Source of the DNA: Asparagopsis taxiformis
Lineage: Eukaryota; Rhodophyta; Florideophyceae; Bonnemaisoniales; Bonnemaisoniaceae
Assembly (NCBI GenBank): GCA_030407315.1
Contig: JALQPE010001902.1
Span: forward strand, 62,001 to 126,000
Direction: 5' to 3'
Length of the DNA: 64,000 nt
The stretch's first letter is position 1, and every line of letters starts with the position of its first letter. Position numbers and translations under genes: made by a program. Positions 10,601-18,881 of the stretch are shown here, piece by piece. A model generated the notes under the pieces. That model was not told the origin of the DNA, ran no database searches, and saw nothing but the letters and a program-made list of their open reading frames with translations.

Positions 10601-11625
10601 AGGCGCGTGAAGTCATCCGCAATGCTATGCATAGCATTGAGACGATGCAGTCCGTCGATCACGGTCACGTTCGCATTGGCATGGAATTTGCCATTCTGGA
10701 ACAGACGCGTGTCGGCGGACAAATGCGTGTTCTGCGACCTCAGCACCGTCACAGTGATACGCGAAGAGCTCACATACCCCACCGCCAACATATTGTTGCG
10801 CAGGTCCTCCACGTGGTCTTCTTTGACATCGCGAAGGGTCACGGCCGGTTCCACTAGCTGCCTCACCAACACAGTCGCTCCTTCTCCGACGTAATCCGAC
10901 GTCACAAACTTGGGCACCATAATTTGCGTCCCCTGCTGCTCACGAATGCTTTCCGCCACCTCCGGTTCGTCGTCCACCTCGGTTACGTCCTGCGTAGTAG
11001 CTTCGGTGACGTTGGAGCGAGCAGGGTGCTTCGTGCCTCCACTGGAGGCTCTGGCAGAGCGAGCAGGGCGCTTCGTGCCTCCCGAAACCGGGACGGAGCG
11101 TGCTGGATGCTTCGTACCCCCCGAACCAGTGATTTCGCCTGCTGGACCGGTACTGGGCATCCGTCCCGAGCTGGCCTGGTTCGTCGCTGCGTTGAAGTTT
11201 GACGCTGCAGCAGGGGTACGAATGTCGCTAGAGCCATCCTCCGCAGCGGGGCGCATCATCCGAGTATCCCAAGGGTAAAACGCCGCGGCGTATGCTCCAC
11301 CCATCGTCTCCGGCGGTCCCTCGGCGCCATCAAACATGTACGGGAACGGGAGGTCCTTGAACTTGTCCTTAGTCGCAATGTTGCGCACGACGATATAGTC
11401 GGCCTCGTCGGTTTCCGGCAGCTTGTGGTTGTGCAGCGTGCGCGGAAGGCCAACATCGCCACCAGCAGTGCTCACCGAAGCCGTCCCAATATGCACAGCC
11501 GCACCGTCCACGTCCGCAAACAAGTCGACATCGACGCCGCGCTTGAGTCCGCGCGACTCCGCTGACGCGCTCACTTGATCGCCGCAAACCGTTGAAAACA
11601 AACTGCTGAAATGCGTATCCGCCAT
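7693..11625 (-). CDS. ParB-like domain fused to 2-oxoglutarate/Fe(II) dioxygenase
   Basis: A 1310-residue protein. The start chosen is the ATG at 11625 in a strong context (AACAACCATGGCG); an upstream in-frame ATG at 11808 would add 61 residues. Residues about 175-215 hold three SGGTKxPARS repeats. Residues about 240-345 form a ParB/Srx-like module ending in VTVIDGLHRLNAM (the D-G-x-H-R signature). A helical region follows, then a long acidic, low-complexity linker (about 560-860). The C-terminal part has the facial-triad pattern of double-stranded beta-helix dioxygenases: HND (His about 1099), a GSH motif, the distal His in HGHVQHAGAG (about 1172), then RYHTYF. The tail has a GRPK basic patch and an acidic end. 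Such enzymes hydroxylate or oxidise substrates using 2-oxoglutarate and O2. The ParB module suggests a DNA-related substrate, for example base oxidation of TET/JBP or AlkB type, which is inference. A relative of the genes at 33260 and 38670. Confidence 0.75.
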   Translation of the reverse strand: MADTHFSSLFSTVCGDQVSASAESRGLKRGVDVDLFADVDGAAVHIGTASVSTAGGDVGLPRTLHNHKLPETDEADYIVVRNIATKDKFKDLPFPYMFDGAEGPPETMGGAYAAAFYPWDTRMMRPAAEDGSSDIRTPAAASNFNAATNQASSGRMPSTGPAGEITGSGGTKHPARSVPVSGGTKRPARSARASSGGTKHPARSNVTEATTQDVTEVDDEPEVAESIREQQGTQIMVPKFVTSDYVGEGATVLVRQLVEPAVTLRDVKEDHVEDLRNNMLAVGYVSSSRITVTVLRSQNTHLSADTRLFQNGKFHANANVTVIDGLHRLNAMHSIADDFTRLTRMHRTKLPQEANRLRWVTQPLDVYYLRRKDDSDLQPHEIIHKSAESNHTTGTQLTERSLVRILSSIQQFIRTIAVANNVENAGDLRESDVIRTLFEAQFMGMMNSTNTARRWTRLAIATLKHPVLDDVLRELNNSERRNEIGITHLDHKIVRELLEENFVFVLRGLSEYLNPAHGGRPDGRFDVNDFYTYVRRVTAIANSLYAAFGRPKSIMRKSFLSTEMAIGSVKQPKELQWHLTNAIAMYRGDDRSSEVRMRRRTTRLQDLETNLKEFFNPTLKKKTKARRKRRPSAANVRLTHKKQRNVEHEPASHGIRRRSQRLRSTGSTRLEEEEPVVVQQSAGEEEQAVVDKPTDQQQATASGDEVDEDSARSPDSAVEIVPQDNQRAGATPSNQESVHTASDEEDKQGADEGQVESKGVREVTITFTVPEGVEVDEDGYIVRDSPSEDDLLFDDRMPSLPDDFEDRAEGHHLAQRPADVIASVRVGCLPPIELRLLLESVEIDEEGREVRYLKQVAMDPVFEGLHIPEEHRARVLFEIDHVYPMFFAAWKMAAKAMCEPTSTFLPSRLDFAQVARMSTSWKDSYEAGTGMAYFHNCRTEINERGYTVMHNFADVSYLDASDKFPFDLGLMEEIPNQELFRYFLGTWEGEQVHKDPGNRQLWSPIVNTGDDETDEKNRNEGRARFTSTRHCLVDYAENDETHIDRFKFVTRRALLDVWLGILVRLTGLEECGLPGEKLVMPASGGRFLITGKGCPRQVPHNDFPVPPRDRKDQLPGYFVIANGDDPFPIWVCPGSHKYVFSKALELDMYAKTMKLKKVIVPPRSVFIGHGHVQHAGAGHVDRVVSHTTTRYHTYFRNASYPIPDNVSFGFIRRLGFEEEVIANAPRRSARQSQPAPVNVRHKTVVPIPVKKDGRPKTGQLRMMRMKTTEPRKDVMHTPSVAPVVPLLPGQPGYLVHYHSEDEEEEQFSDG

Positions 11626-11915
11626 GGTTGTTGAGTTGGAAAGGAAAAGAGATGGTTGACGTTGACGTATTCGAGTGATGTGGATGGTATGTTTCACGTT
11701 AAGTTGAAGAATGGTCGTGAACGCCAATCGCTGGAAATAATAACACAATACAACCGAAATTTTGTTAGGTACACACCTATCGTGACCGCTGGAATGCAAG
11801 ACAGGCAATCGAGATGTGAGTGTCCGTTCAGAACGGGCCCGAGTCGGGCTCTCGAAACCTGACGAGGTGGCGTGAAGCAGGCAGTGTCCTTGATGTGTAA
11901 TGTGTTAAAATTACA

Positions 11916-13075
11916 GCTGTCAAGCTAGGCGGCTTTTGGGGCGGCTGCGAGCACCCCTTTATCCGGGGAACACCCTGATTTGAGTTAAAATTTGGGCTAT
12001 TCTCAAAAACATGCACATGTGAACATGTTTTTGAGATGGGGGTGTGCCGTACGGCACAATCGACCCGCCCAAATCGTTGATTTTTGCAAGATTTTTTGTG
12101 CCCGAAATTTTAGAATTTCTGGGCTGGCCAGCAGTGCATCTGAGATGGACATCCACCGGACGTCCATTTCAGGTTGGTCGTGTGCTGCCTACATCCACGC
12201 ATTGCAGCAACTAAGCAGGCGGGTTCACTACTAATATAAAGTGCACGGAATATGAGTAACGTGATGGGTGAGTAGTGTTTCTGTTGAGGGAGTAAGGCGG
12301 GACCATGATGAAACACGGAAGAAGATTTCTCCCTAGCATAACTTAGGCTTGAAGCCTGCAATCGGCCCATCTTCCGGCGCCATTTAGCCTCACAGTTAGT
12401 GCTTACAGAAGCCAGTGATGACCCCGCTCGGGGCGGCGGCCGGTTCCTGGGGCCGTTGTGGCCAAATTAGACACCCTGATTTGAATTAAAATTTGGGCTA
12501 TTCTCAAAAACATGCACATGTGAACATGTTTTTGAAATGGGGGTGTGCCGTACGGCACAAACGACCCGCTGAAATCGTTGATTTTTTACAATTTTTTTGT
12601 GCCCGAAATTTTAGAATTTCCGGGCTGGCCAGCAGTGCAATCGAGCTGGACATCCACCGGACGTGCATTTCAGGTTGGTCGTGAGAGAGTGGGGTGGGAC
12701 CATGATGGAACAAGGACCAAGACCTGTCCCTGGCGTATTGAGCCTGAAATTGACCCTTTGTCAGACGCCATTTAGCCTTACAGTTAGTGCTTACAGAAGC
12801 CAGTGACAACCCCACTCGGGGCGGCGGTCGGTTCCTGGGGCCGTTGTGGCCAAATTAGACACCCTGATTTGAATTAAAATTTGGGCTATTCTCAAAAACA
12901 TGCACATGTGAACATGTTTTTGAGATGGGGGTGTGCCGTACGGCACAATCGACCCGCTGAAATCGATGTTTTTTGCAATATTTTTTCTGCCCTGAATTGT
13001 AGAATTTCTGGGCTGGACAGCAATGCAACTGAGCTGGACATCCACCGGGCGTCCATTTCAACTTGGTCTTGTATT
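11916..13075 (+). repeat. Palindromic satellite array, block 2 (three copies)
   Basis: Same monomer as block 1, with GTGCCGTACGGCAC at 12044, 12545 and 12933 (spacings 501 and 388 bp). The left edge is special. 11916-11975 (ATTACAGCTGTCAAGCTAGG, then CGAGCACCCCT) recurs in inverted orientation at about 18650-18706, at the far side of the methyltransferase gene. The block fills the spacer between the two minus-strand genes. Confidence 0.85.
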
Positions 13076-13288
13076 TTGCATCTGCACGCATAACAGCAAC
13101 CAAGCAGTCAGGTTCACTGCTCGGACGAAGTGCACCTAGAGTGTGAACGATTGGTTTTTGACAGGCGAGTACTGCCGAATAGGTTTCACCCTGGACTAAT
13201 GGTGGCTGGACATTCTGCATTATATGATATACTTCAACTCTGGAACGTAGCTTTATTTGTAGTCGAAATGAAAACATCTTTCGTGACC

Positions 13289-16200
13289 CTAATTCCATGC
13301 TCTAAACGCTGTCCCATAATGAACGTAGAGCTCCTGCCCCGGACGGATATCGCGGATTGCACGTACTACAATGATCTTCGGATTTTCTAGGTCCTTCGCC
13401 TTGAGCTTCTTCCCCGTCGAACCGCTGCTGTAGTTCTCGACAAACTCGACGTTGGCCATCCGCCTGGTGTCTTCCGCCGGAGTGTCCTCACCTCGCAAAT
13501 ACCGCGGGTCGTTGATGAACTGCGCCGAACAGAACGGAGCCGGAACAATCCAAATTGGATGCTCGATGTTTTCGTCGTCCTCCGCTGTTGCATACAGCTT
13601 GATAGCATACATCAAGAATGTTTCCTTCGTTATCGCCATGTGACCCTCTCCGTACGCGAACCTCATCGACTCCTTGCTCATATCAGAGTACACAACAGTT
13701 CCGTAGTATGCACATACTTCGTCACCAACATTAAATGTCTGTTCAGCGAAGAGCCCTCTTCCTGCATTTGGATGCTTAATCAGCGATGGTCGAACGCTCA
13801 ATTTTTTCGCAACACAATCGTGTGCCCGCATCACGCGAGGGTTTTCAGTTTGCAACCAGCGGCGCAGGGAAGGTGGCCAATAATGTACCGGTTTTTCCAT
13901 GTGCTCGCGCGACGCAATCGACTCTGGGCACAGCTGCCAGAGGTACTGCCGAATATATTTCGGGAACCTCTGGTACAGGGGAAGGCCAGGTGGGGGTTCG
14001 ATGATCCTGCGTTCCCTCTGCGTACGCATCGTGACAGAGGGGGACGCCAAGAACTTCTCAGCACTCTGTTTCGCTTCTGTCGTGACCCTCATGTCAGTGT
14101 TGTTTGAAAGAATTACACGTGACATGACTGCACACAGCTTTGGAAGCGATCGTACCACACACAATTTGTCCATGTCACTGCCGACGAAAACACGGTGCTC
14201 AGGCAAGCTCATAGCTGCTTTTCCCGTTGCGAAAGTGCCAGAGAATGGATCGACAACAATATCACCAGGCTGTGAATGCTGGCTGATCAACTCCATCATG
14301 AGAGCGACGCTCTTCTGCTCTGCACGAACTCTGACCGTAGCACCGGTTGTGCTCCTTGTTCGCCACACCATCTCATTCGAATCGATGGCGGGCATATTGA
14401 TGGTGACGTTGCACCACGCCGGGTACGTGCCGTCCATGTATCCGTGGTTCCTATAGGCCACCATCTCGCTTCCGGTCTTGAACGGAACACCTCGCTTCCA
14501 GAAGTGGATAGCGACCTCTGCCATGTTCATGCGTTGGTACCTCTTCCGCCCCGGCATTTGATAGAGGTGCCCAGGTAGTCGGACAAACAACAGAGGTACC
14601 TCGTCAACGAAGAAAACTGAATTCCGAACGACGTCCTCCTCCTCCTCGTCCTCCTCCTCATCCGCACTTTCTTCGCCACTGTGCTGCGATGCTTCGGAGT
14701 CCGAATTCATGGACGTAACCTCTTCTTCATCCGACCCGTCATCACTGGCAGCAGTATCGGTTGGGCCTTCTGACTGCGGTCCTTTGTACGTTTCCAAGTA
14801 ATGGAACCATTCGTAGAACTGCAAAACCGAGCAGAACACGATGCCGTGGCCACCGGGGCGCAACAGCTCGTCAAACACTTCGATGCTAGCCTGCATATCT
14901 TCTGCAGTTAGCCTGTCGTACGAAGAGTTGGAATCGTTCCTCTTACGACGAACATTGTAGGGCGGATCAGTCAGAATGAGCTGAACGTTGCCCGTGATGG
15001 GCACGTGTTCTCGGCTCTCGTCGGCACTGACCAAATCTTCGAAAGGGACGTCGTACACCCGGCAATACTGACTCATTTTCGAAAGAAAGTCCTTTGCGAG
15101 AGCCTGCCCTTCACTTTCCTGCTCTTCTGTCGCATGGGGTGACGGTGACGGGGGAGACGGCCCTTGGGCAGTAAGACTGGTCCTCCCAGGTCCAAGTTGA
15201 AGCCTGGTTGTGTGTCTTGTCGACGGAACCAAACCTCTCCCTCCTGTGTTGCGACGAGTGGGAGTGTCATCAACCGGCTTGGGGACCTTTTCTGCGTCCG
15301 CGGCTTGTGGTGCCGGGCGGAGGACAGCCATAACGTCTTCGTCGAGGGTGTCAAAATACGCTGGCAGCTTGTCCGGATTTCCGCTTGAGAAGTATATTTC
15401 CAGTGCCCCCCAGCGGTCGGACTCCGGCCAGGTGTACAGGTCCGGGTTGACGATAAGAAACTGCAACCGGTCGAAGAACTTCCTCACAAGGTCCCTAAAT
15501 GCACTGTGCTGCGCACTGGTTCTTGTCTCTACTTTTCCACCATATCCATCAGGATGAGATAGGGGAGCTTTGTTGTGGTAGAGATCTAGCTTCTGCTCCA
15601 TCGGTGCGAATAGACCTTCATCGAGCACGTCAAACCAATGCTCACTGCTGTCGAAAATGATGTACGGCGCCATCAACTCTTCGAAGCTGGAAAACTTTGC
15701 GGCGTAGGCCACATCGGTCCAAGCATGGTATAAAACTTGAACCACGTAACAAGCTCGATTAGTGCTTTTCCGATGGGCTGGGACGCGTGCGGCTTCGTTC
15801 CCCTCTTCGGCCGCATCTCCTATTCGGCGACGCGGCAGGTTCTTGTTGTGATTTCGGATGATAGACAACGCTTGGAAATACATCAATACCTCGAACGTTT
15901 CCGGTGGAGCAAGAACGAAGGCGCTTGGTTCCCCGCGCTGCGGCGCCTGTAGTGGCGAAGGAAGCATGTTACATCCAATAAGGAAGGTCTGCGGCACGAT
16001 CCCAGAAAGGATGCAGTGCTCAACCCATTGCCCGATACGCTCATCCTGTCTTGAAAACTCGGCAATGGGTAATGCCAGACGAACAATCTGCTTGGCTCGC
16101 TCAACGTTCATCTCTGCCATGACGATTTCGGCAACATCCGCCTCGACTCCAGCATTCTTCGAACGACCGCTGAAGGACATGCTGAGTCGACCTTGCAGCG

Positions 16201-16486
16201 CCACAAATTGTTCTTCCGTGCCCTGCGCAACCCAAGCGCCAAGGTCCGCGTATGTGAAACCTCCCGGCTTGTCCGTCAAGTCTGCGAAACTTGAGTGGGC
16301 GAATAAATCCAGCAAGAGGCGGAGGAAGTCTTTGCCAGCGAGAGTAGTTTCGCGGGCGGCGCGACCTACGTTTCGACGTGTACCCATGTCACTAGAATCC
16401 TCCCAAGGGCTAGCGGGTTCGCGCAGAATTGGCACGGTTGCGTCGTCAACGATCGGATTGCTGTTGCGCCTGCGCTTATTCGTCAT
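13289..16486 (-). CDS. DNA amino-methyltransferase fused to SET domain
   Basis: A 1065-residue protein from the ATG at 16486 (MTNKRRRNS, nuclear-signal-like). An upstream in-frame ATG at 16744 is less likely. The N-terminal half resembles the middle of the gene at 26449, but the ParB-like module present there is absent. Catalytic motif IV, LTDPPYNVRRKRND, is at about 503-517, followed by RPGGHGIVFCS. An acidic insert (about 565-605) precedes QKS and GDIVVDPFSGTFATG (motif I, about 742-756). DPPY before motif I is the beta-class order of the N6_N4_Mtase family (PF01555), and DPPY favours adenine-N6 over cytosine-N4. Residues about 895-1062 are a SET domain: NAGRGLFA, QFINDP, ANVEFVEN, GQELYVHYG. 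It would methylate DNA and perhaps a protein. The fusion is very unusual. A fragment copy lies at 3134-3860. Confidence 0.85.
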   Translation of the reverse strand: MTNKRRRNSNPIVDDATVPILREPASPWEDSSDMGTRRNVGRAARETTLAGKDFLRLLLDLFAHSSFADLTDKPGGFTYADLGAWVAQGTEEQFVALQGRLSMSFSGRSKNAGVEADVAEIVMAEMNVERAKQIVRLALPIAEFSRQDERIGQWVEHCILSGIVPQTFLIGCNMLPSPLQAPQRGEPSAFVLAPPETFEVLMYFQALSIIRNHNKNLPRRRIGDAAEEGNEAARVPAHRKSTNRACYVVQVLYHAWTDVAYAAKFSSFEELMAPYIIFDSSEHWFDVLDEGLFAPMEQKLDLYHNKAPLSHPDGYGGKVETRTSAQHSAFRDLVRKFFDRLQFLIVNPDLYTWPESDRWGALEIYFSSGNPDKLPAYFDTLDEDVMAVLRPAPQAADAEKVPKPVDDTPTRRNTGGRGLVPSTRHTTRLQLGPGRTSLTAQGPSPPSPSPHATEEQESEGQALAKDFLSKMSQYCRVYDVPFEDLVSADESREHVPITGNVQLILTDPPYNVRRKRNDSNSSYDRLTAEDMQASIEVFDELLRPGGHGIVFCSVLQFYEWFHYLETYKGPQSEGPTDTAASDDGSDEEEVTSMNSDSEASQHSGEESADEEEDEEEEDVVRNSVFFVDEVPLLFVRLPGHLYQMPGRKRYQRMNMAEVAIHFWKRGVPFKTGSEMVAYRNHGYMDGTYPAWCNVTINMPAIDSNEMVWRTRSTTGATVRVRAEQKSVALMMELISQHSQPGDIVVDPFSGTFATGKAAMSLPEHRVFVGSDMDKLCVVRSLPKLCAVMSRVILSNNTDMRVTTEAKQSAEKFLASPSVTMRTQRERRIIEPPPGLPLYQRFPKYIRQYLWQLCPESIASREHMEKPVHYWPPSLRRWLQTENPRVMRAHDCVAKKLSVRPSLIKHPNAGRGLFAEQTFNVGDEVCAYYGTVVYSDMSKESMRFAYGEGHMAITKETFLMYAIKLYATAEDDENIEHPIWIVPAPFCSAQFINDPRYLRGEDTPAEDTRRMANVEFVENYSSGSTGKKLKAKDLENPKIIVVRAIRDIRPGQELYVHYGTAFRAWN

Positions 16487-16804
16487 AATGGAATGAGTGG
16501 AAAATTCGGTACAGGATGGCGACCGCTCGGCGAGACAGTCAAATTTGACGACGTATCTCGTGACGTTTGCACTCTTTCGTGAGGAACACTGGTTGATATC
16601 GAACGGAACAGAGTATACGGGTACACAGCACTGGAAAGGTCTTGAAACCCGTAACCGGTGTAGGTAATAAGTTGTGACGGATACGTGGTAGAGAAAAAAT
16701 TTTAAAAAGATTGTGATTCCCTGCCTTTGAGTGTTGTACTGCAAGGCCGCCAGTCACATAGGTTGACACAGGTGCCTCACGCTTACCAGGTGAGCGACAT
16801 CCGG
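16487..16804. other. Upstream region of the methyltransferase-SET gene
   Basis: Non-coding spacer that should contain the promoter of the minus-strand gene ending at 16486. No TATA-like or palindromic element could be fixed with confidence. Confidence 0.3.
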
Positions 16805-17000
16805 ACGGCCACTGGACGTGGGGATGTCCGACTCAGATGCATTGCTGGCCAGCCCAGAAATTCTACAATTTCGGGCAGAAAAAATATTGCAAAAAACATC
16901 GATTTCGGCGGTCGATTGTGCCGTACGGCACACCCCCATCTCAAAAACATGTTCACATGTGCATGTTTTTGAGAATAGCCCAAATTTTAATTCAAAGCAG
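16805..17000 (-). repeat. Single inverted satellite monomer
   Basis: One core monomer in minus orientation, with GTGCCGTACGGCAC at 16918-16931 and the CTCAAAAACATG hairpin. Its orientation is opposite to blocks 1 and 2, so satellite copies flank the methyltransferase-SET gene in inverted orientation. Confidence 0.85.
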
Positions 17001-17224
17001 GATGCAGATATTCGTCTTCTACCATTGTCAGAACACATTCGTATAACCACATTTGGAGAACCTGAGCCCAGAGCTATCGGTTTTGGCGGGAGCTAAGCCA
17101 TATCTCATATAATCAGTAACTACTTCCCGCCAGCTGAGTGGTGGAACCCCTGCTATTTCTACCAACGAGACATACGGGGTGTCAACTCGGCAATCGTATA
17201 TGATTTGGGTGCTAAATTTATTCA

Positions 17225-17625
17225 AGAGACGAATGGGCTTCGAAAAGGAGCCCAACTACGTCTACTTGTGATCCATGGGTATAGGACTATTCTATTCTTC
17301 TCCAGGCTTCCACCGTAGCCGCCTCCTCCGCCTCCGTTAATGGAAAGAATATCCGAACCGCACCTCAACATGTTCTTCATGTGATCCATGGGTACTGACA
17401 TCTCACATGCTCTCCAGGCTTCCACCGTAGCCGCCTCCTCCGCCTCCGTTAATGGCAACAATATCCAAACTGGACCTCTACATGTTTTTCTTGTGATCCA
17501 TGGGTACTGACATCTCACATGTTCTCCAGGCTTCCTCCAAAGCCGCCACCTCCACCTCCGTTAATGGAAAGAATACCCGAACCGCAGGCTTCCTCCATAG
17601 CCGCCTCCACCTCCGTTAATGGCAA
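17225..17625. repeat. Tandem repeat of about 120 bp with glycine-rich coding potential
   Basis: Three to four imperfect copies share TGATCCATGGGTA, CTCCAGGCTTCC and GCCGCCTCCTCCGCCTCCGT. On the minus strand part of it reads INGGGGGGYGGSLE. Frames change between copies, so it is called a minisatellite, possibly derived from a glycine-rich protein gene. Confidence 0.6.
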
Positions 17626-18084
17626 AAACATCTCACCGGGCTGAAAACGGACGGACGACATTGGGTTCGTTCCGCTGCGTAGACGTTTAGAATCTTGTTA
17701 GAAAAAAGTAAACGAAAGAGAATGACATCTCATCTCTGTCGCAATATGTTCCATTTTCAAGTTCTCGGGTTCCACACCCATCAAGGCCTGGATCGAACCC
17801 TCTTCGATGGATAGGACAAATAGTGGAAGGCTTTTAAGCCTGTGACCAAGCGGCTATTGATTGGTTGGAGGAAGGAAATTACAGAGGAAATTTAGCTGAG
17901 TACGGTGCTCGCGATAGCTGTTAGGTTAAAGTCAAATATGTGTTTCGATTATTTTTCGTACGAAAATGTCTTGCAAAAGACGATGCTTTGTCGTTCTCCT
18001 GGAGGGAGTCCGTTGCATTGCACTCAATTCGAGAGCATCGTCATGAAGGAGAGGATTCTTTCTGCTTGTTAGAATCGGTTTAGA
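17626..18084. other. No recognisable gene
   Basis: Unassigned sequence between the minisatellite and the next satellite monomer. Short frames only. Confidence 0.4.
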
Positions 18085-18706
18085 GCACATAGCTAATGCA
18101 TTACTGGCCAGCCCAGAAATTGTAGAATTTCGGGCAGCAAAAATATTGTAAAAAACCTTGATTTGGGCGGCCGATTGTGCCGTACGGCACACCCCCATTT
18201 CAAAAACATGTTCACATGTGCATGTTTTTGAGAATAGCCCAAATTTTAATTCAAATCAGGGTGTCTAATTTGGCCACAACGGCCCCAGGAACCGACCGCC
18301 GCCCCGAGCGGGGTCATCACTGGCTTCTGTAAGCACCAACTGTAAGGCTAAATGGCGTCTGACGAAGGGTCAATTTCAGGCTCAATACGCCAGGGACAGG
18401 TCTTGGTCCTTGTTCCATCATGGTCCCGCCCCGCTCTCTCACGACCAACCTGAAATGGACGTCCGGTGGATGTCCAGCTCGATTGCATTGCTGGCCAGCC
18501 CAGAAATTCTAAAATTTCGGGCACAAAAAAATATTGCAAAAAACATCGATTTGGGCGGTCGATTGTGCCGTACGGCACACCCCCATCTCAAAAACATGTT
18601 CACATGTGCATGTTTTTGAGAATAGCCCAAATTTTAATTCAAATCAGGACGTCTTCCGGACATAGGGGTGCTCGCGGCCTAGCTCGACAGCTGTAATTGT
18701 ACCTCA
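18085..18706 (-). repeat. Palindromic satellite array, block 3 (two inverted copies)
   Basis: Two monomers in minus orientation, with GTGCCGTACGGCAC at 18177-18190 and 18565-18578 (spacing 388 bp). The right edge (about 18650-18706) is the inverse of the left edge of block 2: both read ATTACAGCTGTC-AGCTAGG then CGAGCACCCCT. The arrays therefore look like the inverted borders of a unit of about 6.8 kb carrying the methyltransferase-SET gene. Confidence 0.82.
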
Positions 18707-18881
18707 TTAAATACTGTTGATGACTGCCTACCGTATACAATCTGGGCTGTTGGCGTATTATCCGGTACTTGACCTGACCTGAACGTTCATCGCAGACCGT
18801 TGTGGTTACCGACACTATACAGCAATCTTTTTTGTATCTCGTGCAACTCAATCGTTCCATCGCTTCCGGGAAAGCTTCATT

